Assembly (NCBI GenBank): GCA_042408965.1
Contig: JBHOQN010000019.1
Coordinates: forward strand, 47,016 to 111,015
Direction: 5' to 3'
Length of the DNA: 64,000 bases
From: Thermogemmatispora sp042408965
GTDB lineage: Bacteria > Chloroflexota > Ktedonobacteria > Ktedonobacterales > Ktedonobacteraceae
The notes under the pieces are model-generated. The model did no database searches and had not been told where the DNA came from. It saw only the letters and a list, made by a program, of their open reading frames with translations. Every line of letters begins with the position of its first letter. Position 1 is the stretch's first letter. The position numbers were made by a program, and so were the translations under genes. Positions 57,364 to 64,000 of the stretch are shown in pieces.

Positions 57364-58860
57364 ATGGCTGAGTACAGGCTACTCATCAATGGAGAACTGG
57401 TCAACAGTCAGGAGGGCCGCTTTGTTGACGATATCGGCCCGGCCAGCGGGGAGCCGATCGCGCGCGTGCCGCAGTCGACGGTACAGGACGTTGAGCGGGC
57501 TGTGGCGGCGGCGCGGGCGGCCTTCGACGATGGACGCTGGTCCGGTCTGGCGCCGGGCGCGCGGGCGGCCATCCTGGAGCGGCTGGCGGCACTCGTCGAG
57601 GAGCATGCCCAGGAGCTGGCGGAGCTGGAGTCGCAGGATGCTGGCAAACCGATCAAGCTGGCGCGCGATAGTGACATCCCCTTTTCGGCGGACAATCTGC
57701 ACTTCTTCGCCGGCGCGGCCCGCCATCTGGCGGGGCTGGCGGCCAGCGAGTACGAGAGCACACACACGAGCATCATTCGCCGTGAGCCAGTGGGCGTGGT
57801 GGCCTCGCTCGCGCCCTGGAACTACCCCTTTATGATGGCGGCCTGGAAGATCGGCCCGGCGCTGGCCGCGGGCAATACGGTGGTGCTTAAGCCGTCGGTG
57901 GAGACGCCGCTGACGACGCTGCGCCTGGGTGAGCTGGCGCTGGAGGCTGGCCTGCCGCCGGGCGTGCTCAATATCATCACCAGTGGTCCCGGGGTGGCGC
58001 AGGCCCTGGCCAGCCACCCGCAGGTCAACATGGTTTCGGTGACGGGCAGCACGGAGAGCGGCAAGCTGGTCATGCGCGCCGGGGCTGAGACGATCAAGCG
58101 CGTCCATCTGGAGCTGGGCGGCAAGGCGCCCTTCATTGTCTACGAGGACGCCAACATCGAGGCGGCGGCCAACGGCGCGGTCGTCGGCGGCTATGTCAAC
58201 TGTGGCCAGGACTGTACGGCCGCGACGCGCATCTATGTCCAGGAGAGCATCTACGACGAGTTCATGCAGTCCTTCCTGGAGAAGGTGCGCCAGATTCGTG
58301 TGGGCGATCCGGCGCAGGAGACGACGGATATGGGGCCGTTAATCTCGGCGGCGCAGCGCGAGACCGTGGAGGGCTTCGTGGAGCGCGCTCTGCGCGATGG
58401 CGCCAATATCCTGCTCGGCGGCAAGCGCGCCACGGTGCCGGGCCTGGAGAAGGGCTTCTTCTTTGAGCCGACGGTCATCGCTCAGGACCGCAACGACGCG
58501 GAGATTGTGCAGTGCGAGGTCTTCGGTCCGGTGGTGGTGGTCTGCCGCTTCAAGAGCGAGGAGGAGGTGCTGGCCAAGGCCAACGACGTCGTCTATGGCC
58601 TGGCGGCCTCGGTCTGGACGCGCGACATCTTCAAGGCCATGCGCGCTAGCAGCCGGCTGCATTTTGGCACGGTCTGGGTGAATGATCACCTGCCGATCAC
58701 TTCGGAGATGCCGCACGGCGGCTACAAGGAGAGCGGCGTTGGTAAGGATATGTCGATCTACTCGTTCGAGGAGTACACGCAGATCAAGCATGTGATGGTG
58801 GAGCTGACGGACGCGCCGCGCAAGGGCTGGCACTATACGATCTTCGGCGATGCCGACTGA
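57364..58860 (+). CDS. patD: Aminobutyraldehyde dehydrogenase-like aldehyde dehydrogenase
   Basis: 498 residues from ATG 57364 (AAAGGGGG SD); upstream starts lie in the leader. An ALDH fold with catalytic Glu250 (ELGGKAP) and Cys284 (NCGQDCTAAT). Segments such as EYESTHTSIIRREPVGVVAS, APWNYPFMMAAWKIGPALAA and SEMPHGGYKESGVGKDMS match the gamma-aminobutyraldehyde dehydrogenase (PatD/YdcW) pattern. It should oxidise the aldehyde formed by PatA to 4-aminobutyrate, with NAD. A final RKGWHYTIFGDAD extension is present. Confidence 0.88.
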   Translation: MAEYRLLINGELVNSQEGRFVDDIGPASGEPIARVPQSTVQDVERAVAAARAAFDDGRWSGLAPGARAAILERLAALVEEHAQELAELESQDAGKPIKLARDSDIPFSADNLHFFAGAARHLAGLAASEYESTHTSIIRREPVGVVASLAPWNYPFMMAAWKIGPALAAGNTVVLKPSVETPLTTLRLGELALEAGLPPGVLNIITSGPGVAQALASHPQVNMVSVTGSTESGKLVMRAGAETIKRVHLELGGKAPFIVYEDANIEAAANGAVVGGYVNCGQDCTAATRIYVQESIYDEFMQSFLEKVRQIRVGDPAQETTDMGPLISAAQRETVEGFVERALRDGANILLGGKRATVPGLEKGFFFEPTVIAQDRNDAEIVQCEVFGPVVVVCRFKSEEEVLAKANDVVYGLAASVWTRDIFKAMRASSRLHFGTVWVNDHLPITSEMPHGGYKESGVGKDMSIYSFEEYTQIKHVMVELTDAPRKGWHYTIFGDAD

Positions 58861-59105
58861 GCGGACGCCGGCGGGCGCCCACGCGCGGGGAGCGGCAGCG
58901 GGCACAGGGGCGGGCGAGCGTCTGCCCCTCCTGCCGTGGCTGGCGCTCCCCACGCCCCTGCGTCCCGGTCTGTTGCCCCGTCTGTTCCCTCGTGTGACGT
59001 CCCCAGAGAACACAGGGTTCCCCGGGTTACGTCTCCAGGGAACGGTCAGTTCCGCCCCCGTGTTGCACGCGCTCAGGCGGTGAGAGGATGGAACACGGGA
59101 CTGCG
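58861..59105. other. Gene-free spacer with degenerate repeats
   Basis: No coding signal. Around 58995-59050 two related blocks occur (GACGTCCCCAGAGAACACAG and TACGTCTCCAGGGAACGGTC, each followed by GGTTCC or AGTTCC). Confidence 0.35.
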
Positions 59106-59148
59106 AGGTTTGTCGGAGGAATCTCGAAGGTTTGTCGGAGGAATCTCG
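59106..59148 (+). repeat. Tandem pair of 21-nt units (period 22)
   Basis: The 21-nt unit AGGTTTGTCGGAGG... is exact in both copies (59106-59126 and 59128-59148). It lies directly before the IS-like hairpins. Confidence 0.9.
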
Positions 59149-59178
59149 CAGGGATCTCAAAGAGATCGCAGACGATGC

Positions 59179-59235
59179 CACCCTTCGGGGTGAGATGCAA
59201 GCCCCCGCCTTCAGACGGGGGTTCACCTGACGTGT
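59179..59235 (+). mobile_element. IS200/IS605-like right-end remnant (candidate omega-RNA 3' part)
   Basis: Two consecutive hairpins: CACCC-TTCG-GGGTG (59179-59192, UUCG-type loop) and CCCCCG..CGGGGG with an 8-nt loop (59202-59221), then GTTCACCTGA. Such paired GC-rich hairpins are found at the 3' ends of IS200/IS605 tnpB elements, where the DNA doubles as omega-RNA. No tnpA or tnpB frame is present here, so at most a remnant or stand-alone RNA. No search was done. Confidence 0.4.
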
Positions 59236-59425
59236 CAATTCGCATCTACTACGGAGATATGCGTAGCAATACCGATGCTACGAAGAGATGTAATGGAACA
59301 GTCTGCGATCGCTGGCATCAGGGGCGGCTGGAGCACGCTGGTGCCTGAGGCACAGCTTCTGCGATCACGCGACCCGGCCGGGGCGGGGCGGGCTGGCCTG
59401 GGGAAGGGGATGGCGACCAGAAGAA

Positions 59426-59476
59426 TAGTGTACTGCGCCAGACTTGCCCCCCGACTTGTCTGGGCACAGTACACTA
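59426..59476 (-). terminator. Long hairpin, likely terminator of the methyltransferase gene
   Basis: TAGTGTACTG / CAGTACACTA plus GCCAGAC / GTCTGG(G)C make a 17-bp stem with one mismatch and one bulge around a 14-nt loop. It lies 24 nt beyond the methyltransferase stop, and the minus strand continues with TTCTTCT. It may instead be a small inverted-repeat element. Confidence 0.5.
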
Positions 59477-59499
59477 CATTCCAACAAACGGCAATCGGA

Positions 59500-60294
59500 T
59501 CAGCTTTGGCTGATTCTTCTGATGGGCGAGCGGCGCGAGCCGCGCAGCGTTCTGTACGTCGCCTGGTGGGCGCCATCCAGGTAGCGGATGGTGGGCGGCT
59601 CATCCTTGACGGCGATGATCACCGCGCGGTTGAGCTGCAGATGCAGGCAGGTCGCCACGAAGCCGGCCGCGTGCAGCCAGGAGAGATGCTGCGCCAGCGT
59701 GGCCGGATCATCCTCCTTCTCGCTCAGCTCCTCGAGGAAGTCGATGCGCTGCAGCTCCTCCGGCGAGAGGCGCTCACGCTCGAAGTAGCGCCAGGCGGCG
59801 CGGTAGAGGTCGTCGAGCGGCCCCTCATCGAGGGCGACGCGCTCGATATGCACAAAGAGGCTGCCTGGCTGGAGCAGGCGCCCCAGGAAGCGATAGACGC
59901 GCTGCTGCACCTCGTGGGGGGTATGGTGCAGGGCCAGCACGCTGATCACTGTGCGGTAGTTCTCGGCTGGCAGCTTGAGAGACTCGATCAGCTGAAAATC
60001 GTGCTCGATGAGCTTGCACTGTGTGCCGAAGGGGGCCAGGCGCTGGCGCGCGATGGTCAGCATGGCCGGCGAGACGTCCACGCCCACCACGCGCGCCTCT
60101 GGCAGGCGCCCAAAGATCAACTCTTCCACCTGGCCGGAGCCGATCCCCAGATCGAGAATCGCGCTGCCCTCCTCATAGTGCTCCTCCAGCAGGGTCATCA
60201 GCAGCTCGAGCTGCAGGGTGCGCCCCGTCATCTGTCGGGAGCTCACGGCGTCCCACTGCCGGGCAAACTCCGGCTCTTCCCACCTGTCTTTCAT
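59500..60294 (-). CDS. SAM-dependent class I methyltransferase
   Basis: 264 residues from ATG 60294 (AAAGGGGA SD); the upstream frame lies in non-coding DNA. A Rossmann-like methyltransferase with motif I ILDLGIGSGQVEEL, motif II VVGVDVSPAML and post-motif VLALHHTPHEV. A helical region at about 160-210 (LDDLYRAAWRYFERERLSPE) resembles small-molecule methyltransferases. Substrate unknown. Expressed alone. Confidence 0.88.
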   Translation of the reverse strand: MKDRWEEPEFARQWDAVSSRQMTGRTLQLELLMTLLEEHYEEGSAILDLGIGSGQVEELIFGRLPEARVVGVDVSPAMLTIARQRLAPFGTQCKLIEHDFQLIESLKLPAENYRTVISVLALHHTPHEVQQRVYRFLGRLLQPGSLFVHIERVALDEGPLDDLYRAAWRYFERERLSPEELQRIDFLEELSEKEDDPATLAQHLSWLHAAGFVATCLHLQLNRAVIIAVKDEPPTIRYLDGAHQATYRTLRGSRRSPIRRISQS

Positions 60295-60749
60295 TGTCAC
60301 GAAAATCCCCTTTCTCTCAACGTGTGTTTCAGTCTCTCGCGTCAATAATGGTGATCGTCCAGTCCAGAGGCATCGGGCGCCCTCCGACCCTGTCGCGCCT
60401 TTGAGCGCCGCGCCGTTCAAGACATCCATCCAGGCGCTGCCCTGCTCCTGGTGCTCGCAGCTCCAGCGATCGCAGGCAGCGCGCGCCACGGCGTCGCAGC
60501 ACGTCTCACGGCGTTGCAGCGCTACACCCCTACTGTATCACAGATGGCGCCGCGGCGCCACTACCTCTTGGGGCCGTAGTGCTGCGCTATCGCACCTTTG
60601 TACTGGTGCCACGCCGTCCCATCGCACCGGCGCCCCGCCGCGACGGTGCCCCATCGCGACGGGGTCGCACCGCGACGGGGGTCCCATCGCACCGGCGCCC
60701 CACCGCGACGGGGTCCCGCCGCGACGGGGTCACGCTGGGACGGCGCGCC
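60295..60749. other. Gene-free region with GC-rich minisatellite
   Basis: Contains the methyltransferase upstream region, a GGCGCCGCGGCGCC palindrome near 60546-60559 and the minisatellite at 60612-60743. No gene is supported on either strand. Confidence 0.45.
60612..60743. repeat. Minisatellite of about 16-bp CGCGACGGGGT units
   Basis: About seven degenerate copies of CCCCACCGCGACGGGGT alternate with CCCATCGCACCGGCG variants. It ends just before the 3' end of the small helical protein gene. Confidence 0.8.
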
Positions 60750-61106
60750 TCACACGGGCAGCGGACCCTCGTCCGCGGCTGACGGCAGCGCGCTCTCTGC
60801 GGCGACCTCGGTGGCGCTGCGCTCGCCGCCATCGGGGCACGGCGCGCCGTCGGCGCCTGGCTGCCCGCCCTCGATCTGCTGCAGGTATCTGCGCACCTGG
60901 TTGTCGTGGATCTCGAGCAGGGTCTCCATCGCCTGGGTTGGCCCGACGTGGAGGCTCAGCTCGCTCTCCAGCTCTCCGATCTGTCTCAAGCGCGCGTTGA
61001 TGAAGTCGTGCCGTGCACAGACGGCCAGCCCCAGTAGCCCGCGTAGCGCTGCCTCGTACTCGCGCTCAATCTGCGCTCTCAGCCGCGCTACTTCGCTCTC
61101 TGCCAT
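60750..61106 (-). CDS. Small helical protein of unknown function
   Basis: 118 residues, AAAGGAC 6 nt before the ATG. Almost fully helical and charged in residues 1-80 (MAESEVARLRAQIEREYEAA, then HDFINARLRQIGELESELSL and MEIHDNQVRRYLQQIEG-like end), with a Gly/Pro/Ala-rich tail. No TM or signal. It may form a coiled-coil dimer. No family recognised. It diverges from the small HTH gene. Confidence 0.65.
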   Translation of the reverse strand: MAESEVARLRAQIEREYEAALRGLLGLAVCARHDFINARLRQIGELESELSLHVGPTQAMETLLEIHDNQVRRYLQQIEGGQPGADGAPCPDGGERSATEVAAESALPSAADEGPLPV

Positions 61107-61302
61107 GTGTCTGTCCTTTCTTGTGTTAAATGGACATCTGGATATCCATACATAGCTATGTACTGTGCTTCTTGAGGGCCCGCCCTGAAGCTAGGAACAG
61201 CTTACCACAGTTCTGGGGGTACCGTCAATATTTTGATACCAAAATAAGTACATTATTAAAATGATGTAATTCTATAGAAGGTACCGTGCAAGCAGTTGTG
61301 TT

Positions 61303-61310
61303 GCTATACT
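61303..61310 (+). promoter_or_regulatory. Extended -10 (TGC-TATACT) ahead of small HTH gene
   Basis: GCTATACT preceded by TG in an AT-rich region. GGTACCGT occurs twice nearby, and a GGTA..TCAA-TATT-TTGA-TACC dyad lies about 60-90 nt upstream; these may be operators for the HTH protein. Confidence 0.5.
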
Positions 61311-61334
61311 CAAAGAAAAAAGGCGGTATAGTGC

Positions 61335-61577
61335 ATGCTGCGTCTTCGCGTGAGGGAAGTCGCGGAAGCAAAAAGGGTCTCAAGAACGAAGCTTTCTCAG
61401 CGGTCTGAAATTAGCTATAACACTATTAAAGAAATTTTCCGCGATCCCTATCGTGTGATCACGACGGAGACATTGCAGCGGCTGGCCGACGCGCTGGGAG
61501 TGCCAGCGACGCAGTTGATCGAGGATGTGCCACTGGAGCAGTGGAGGCGAGAGACAGGGCAGCGAGCGCAGGAGTAG
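61335..61577 (+). CDS. Small XRE-family HTH regulator
   Basis: 80 residues, essentially one HTH_3/Cro domain: VREVAEAKRVSRTKLSQRSE then SYNTIKEIFRDP and LQRLADALGVPATQLIE. The AT-rich upstream dyads suggest self-control. An AAAGGCGGTATAGTGC leader precedes the ATG. It has no effector domain, so it is either a constitutive DNA binder or the antitoxin-like half of a pair, but no toxin-like gene adjoins. Confidence 0.88.
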   Translation: MLRLRVREVAEAKRVSRTKLSQRSEISYNTIKEIFRDPYRVITTETLQRLADALGVPATQLIEDVPLEQWRRETGQRAQE

Positions 61578-61760
61578 AGCCAGAGAAGCCAGAGAGAGGC
61601 CAGGCAGGCAGGTAGATAGACAGACAGAGAGCAAAGCAGGCGGTGGAGGCCTCCCGGGGAGCAGAGCCCGCCAGGAGGCCGGCGCCGCCTGTCTCGTCTC
61701 TGAGAAGCAGGCGCGCGCCGACCCGGAAACAGGCAGAGCGTCGAGCAGGCGCGCCGGCGT

Positions 61761-62717
61761 TCAGCTGAGGCTCTCGATGAGGCGCCTGGCGAGGTGCAGC
61801 CACTCCTCCGGCGTCTCATCCGGGATCGAGCAGCCGTTAGCCAGGATCAGGCGGTGAGCATTGGTCTGCGAGACCGCCGAGAGCATCTCATTCTTCAGCT
61901 CCTCCTCGCTGCCATGCGTCAGCGGGCCGCGCTCGTGGAGGCCGCCCATCAGGGTCTTCGCGGTCATGGTGAGAGCCTCGCTCAGGCTCGGTCCCGTCAG
62001 GCGGTCGCTCCAGCTCAGGACCTGCACCGGGTAGTCGCTGAAGCTCTCAAAATAGATCTCATCCTCGCTCTGCAGGGGATCAGCGTGGACGTGCACGATA
62101 TTGAGCCAGCCGCCCTGCGCGCCCTCCAGCGCCGCCAGATCGTAGGGGCGGCCCAGCTCGCGGTACTCCTCGCGCGTGAAGTCGGCGGTCGTCGCCCCCA
62201 TGCAGGAGAAGAAGATCCCGCTGGCGCCGGCCTGCACAGCCTCGCTCATCAGCAGGCGGAGGTTGGCGGCGATGGTGGCCATACCCTGACGCGCCGCCTG
62301 CGGGTTGGCGCGGATCTGCTCCACGGCCCCGCGCTTGCCCAGGGCGCGCAGCACGTAGGTCAGAGGACTGAAGAGCGTCAGGATCAGGGGATAGTCGGGG
62401 CCGACCTGCGCGCGAATGGCCTGGATGCAGGCGATCTGCTCGCGGAAGCTCGGCGTCGTCATGTCGAGACGCGGCTGCTGGCTGATCTCCTCCAGGGAGC
62501 TGCCGCCGTCCGTGGGCAGGGGATAGGGCAGGTCCGGCATGATTTTAATGATATCCAGTGCGAATTTCTGCACGAAGAACTCAAGCGTCAGCTCCGCCAG
62601 CTTCCTCCCCGATCCCTGCGGTTTGAAGTGGTGCCAGAAGATGAACGGGACGCGGTCGACGTGCTCGCCGGCGACGGCGGCGCGCACCCGTTCATAGGGT
62701 GTCATCGTCTGTGGCAT
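61761..62717 (-). CDS. Uroporphyrinogen decarboxylase (URO-D) family protein
   Basis: 318 residues. A TIM-barrel URO-D fold with N-terminal TPYERVRAAVAGEHVDRVPF and a C-terminal LILANGCSIPDETP, both common to this superfamily. The Arg/Asp residues that bind porphyrin in true HemE do not seem conserved, and no other haem gene is nearby. So it may be a corrinoid methyltransferase-like or other member. GGAAGGAAGA precedes the ATG. Confidence 0.85.
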   Translation of the reverse strand: MPQTMTPYERVRAAVAGEHVDRVPFIFWHHFKPQGSGRKLAELTLEFFVQKFALDIIKIMPDLPYPLPTDGGSSLEEISQQPRLDMTTPSFREQIACIQAIRAQVGPDYPLILTLFSPLTYVLRALGKRGAVEQIRANPQAARQGMATIAANLRLLMSEAVQAGASGIFFSCMGATTADFTREEYRELGRPYDLAALEGAQGGWLNIVHVHADPLQSEDEIYFESFSDYPVQVLSWSDRLTGPSLSEALTMTAKTLMGGLHERGPLTHGSEEELKNEMLSAVSQTNAHRLILANGCSIPDETPEEWLHLARRLIESLS

Positions 62718-62762
62718 GGATGCTTCTTCCTTCCTTCAGGTGAATGTCTGCGGTCTCCTCGA

Positions 62763-64000
62763 TTATATCACCCGGGTCGCAGCGCGCGCGCGCCGGGCGC
62801 GGCGGCAGGCCCGGAGGGCGGCAAGCACGGCCGGCAGGGCCAGCGAGAGGCCGCAGGCGATCAGCAGCAGCAGATCAGAGGGCGGGTCATCCCCGGCGGG
62901 CGCGCTGGCGAGGAGCAGGCTGCGCCGCGGCGAGCTGGAGGGGGCCGCGCCGCTGGTGGCGCTCTGGACGGGCTGCGCGCTGGCGCCGGCGCCCGGCGAG
63001 GCCTGCTGTGTGGTGCTGGTGGCGCTGGCGGTCGGTACAGGCGCGGTGCTGGCGGTCGCCGTGGGCGTGGGCGTGGGCCTGGTACGGGTGACGGTGGCGG
63101 TGACGCTCGGCGTGTGGCCGGGCGTGGCGCTGGCGGTCGGCGGAACCGAGGAGGGCGCGGGCGGCGCTGAGGCGAGCGGCTGTGGCGCGCTGCCGGCCGC
63201 GCTCGTTGAGGTGGGGGTGAGCGTGGCGTGGCTCGAGGTCGCCGGCGCGGCCAGGGTGAAGGTCAGCAGGGCGATGTGATGCGTCTGCAGATCGCGTGCC
63301 AGGACGAAATGCGGCCCCGCCGGCCAGCGCGCCTGGAGCGTCAGGCTGGCCGTAAAGGTGCCGTGGCCGTCGCACTCGATGAGGACGGGCCGGCCGTGGC
63401 TGTCGAGGAAGGCCGTGCGGTTGTCGAGCCAGAACATCACGGGGGCGAAGGGACTGAAGCCGCTGCCGCGCAGGCGCAGCGTCTGGCCGGGCTGCAGGGG
63501 ACCGCGGTCGAGTCGTGCGAGGGAGAGGCCCGGCGTGGTGGTCAGGCTGGCCGCTGGCTGCTGATGGGCCTGGCCGGCGGGACCCGTGGCCGTGCCGCTG
63601 GCGCTGCGCAGCCAGCCGGAGCTGAGGAGGATGGCCAGCATGAGCAGGCAGGTCGTGGAGAGCAGGAGCAGCGTCCCGCCGATCCATAGAAGAAATTCGA
63701 TGTTGCCTGGACGCAGCAGCCACCAGCGCAGCCGCTCGAGCGGATTGAGGAGATGGGGCCTGGCGAGGCGCGAGAGGTCTGGAGAGGAGTGGCCCGGCTG
63801 GGAAGGCTCCTCGCCGTCGCGCGGCTGCAGGGCGCGGCCGGGCCGCCAGCGGATGGGCGCGCCCCGTCGCGGCCTGACGGCGGCGATGGTCTGGCTGACG
63901 GCCGGCGGTGAGGCCGGGCTGAGAGCGGCCGACGGCTGCGTGTCGAGCTCCGTGAGGCTGGCGAGATGGGCGCGCCGGCGCTCCTCCTCCGGTCGAGGAG
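62763..64000 (-). CDS. Two-TM surface protein with Ser/Thr/Pro stalk (5' end outside window)
   Basis: The frame stays open to the right edge, so the start is missing; the first ATG in view (63641) lies inside a TM. Visible order: a cytoplasmic, Pro/Ala/Arg-rich N-terminal part; TM1 (about 63680-63600, FLLWIGGTLLLLSTTCLLML); an extracellular IPT-like beta domain (LQPGQTLRLRGSGFSPFAPV); a long Ser/Thr/Pro/Ala stalk; and TM2 (LLLLIACGLSLALPAVLAAL) with a short Arg-rich cytosolic tail. It might sense or bind outside material. No family is certain. Confidence 0.72.
   Translation of the reverse strand, partial: PRPEEERRRAHLASLTELDTQPSAALSPASPPAVSQTIAAVRPRRGAPIRWRPGRALQPRDGEEPSQPGHSSPDLSRLARPHLLNPLERLRWWLLRPGNIEFLLWIGGTLLLLSTTCLLMLAILLSSGWLRSASGTATGPAGQAHQQPAASLTTTPGLSLARLDRGPLQPGQTLRLRGSGFSPFAPVMFWLDNRTAFLDSHGRPVLIECDGHGTFTASLTLQARWPAGPHFVLARDLQTHHIALLTFTLAAPATSSHATLTPTSTSAAGSAPQPLASAPPAPSSVPPTASATPGHTPSVTATVTRTRPTPTPTATASTAPVPTASATSTTQQASPGAGASAQPVQSATSGAAPSSSPRRSLLLASAPAGDDPPSDLLLLIACGLSLALPAVLAALRACRRARRARAATRVI

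Noticed and set aside
1..64000. tRNA, rRNA, prophage and replication origin
   Set aside because: No tRNA T-loop or anticodon-arm patterns, rRNA segments, phage structural genes or DnaA-box clusters were noticed on either strand; this was by eye and not exhaustive.

Overview
The window is a 64 kb, GC-rich (about 60 percent by eye) stretch of a bacterial chromosome. The gene mix points to Chloroflexota, most likely class Ktedonobacteria and possibly Thermogemmatispora-like. That mix includes several Ser/Thr kinases fused to TPR arrays, DUF4388/Roadblock, FHA and HEAT proteins, cytosolic and membrane histidine kinases, Tat-type lipoproteins and KGG stress protein. This taxonomic guess rests on gene content and was not tested by a search. 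Genes use ordinary SD sites (GGAGG-like) and many have clear sigma70-type promoters (TTGACA / TATACT). No rRNA, tRNA or CRISPR array was seen.

Layout. 0-7 kb: a receiver/DUF4388/Roadblock protein cut by the left edge, a 40-residue membrane peptide, a membrane-stress block (NfeD-like, flotillin, PspA) on the minus strand, an XRE regulator and a dienelactone hydrolase. 7-13 kb: HEAT-repeat protein, membrane Ser/Thr kinase and a CocE/NonD hydrolase. 13-21 kb: IclR regulator followed by a three-subunit molybdenum hydroxylase (FAD, 2Fe-2S, Mo subunits), then a double-FHA protein, an NMN-adenylyltransferase-like protein, a DinB-like protein and a cupin. 21-28.5 kb: aconitase split in frame by a 517-residue intein, a gene-free structured stretch, and a NarL-type response regulator/histidine kinase pair. 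28.7-33.7 kb: two tandem proteins with identical N-terminal zinc ribbons. The first is an N-lobe-only pseudokinase with about 11 TPRs, the second a complete kinase with TPRs; both are followed by two small 2-TM coiled-coil proteins. 33.8-44 kb: FAH-family and MBL-fold enzymes, a DHA2 MFS exporter with a palindromic operator on its promoter, PadR, an S9 peptidase, and a three-gene ABC-2 exporter preceded by a leader with an intrinsic terminator. 44-50 kb: CAP-domain lipoprotein, cytosolic histidine kinase plus single-domain receiver, KGG stress protein and MurJ. 50-59 kb: a polar amino-acid/amine ABC importer followed by patA, a saccharopine-dehydrogenase-like gene and patD, an apparent import-and-degradation module for putrescine or a related amine. 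59-64 kb: repeat-rich spacer with an IS200/IS605-like end remnant, a methyltransferase, small helical and HTH proteins, a UroD-family protein, and a two-TM Ser/Thr/Pro-rich surface protein cut by the right edge.

The most striking items are: the aconitase intein, inserted exactly at an iron-sulfur-ligand cysteine; the paired pseudokinase/kinase TPR locus with its 2-TM neighbours; the putative attenuator ahead of the ABC exporter; the roughly 510-nt leader of patA; and a likely non-AUG (ATT) start for murJ.
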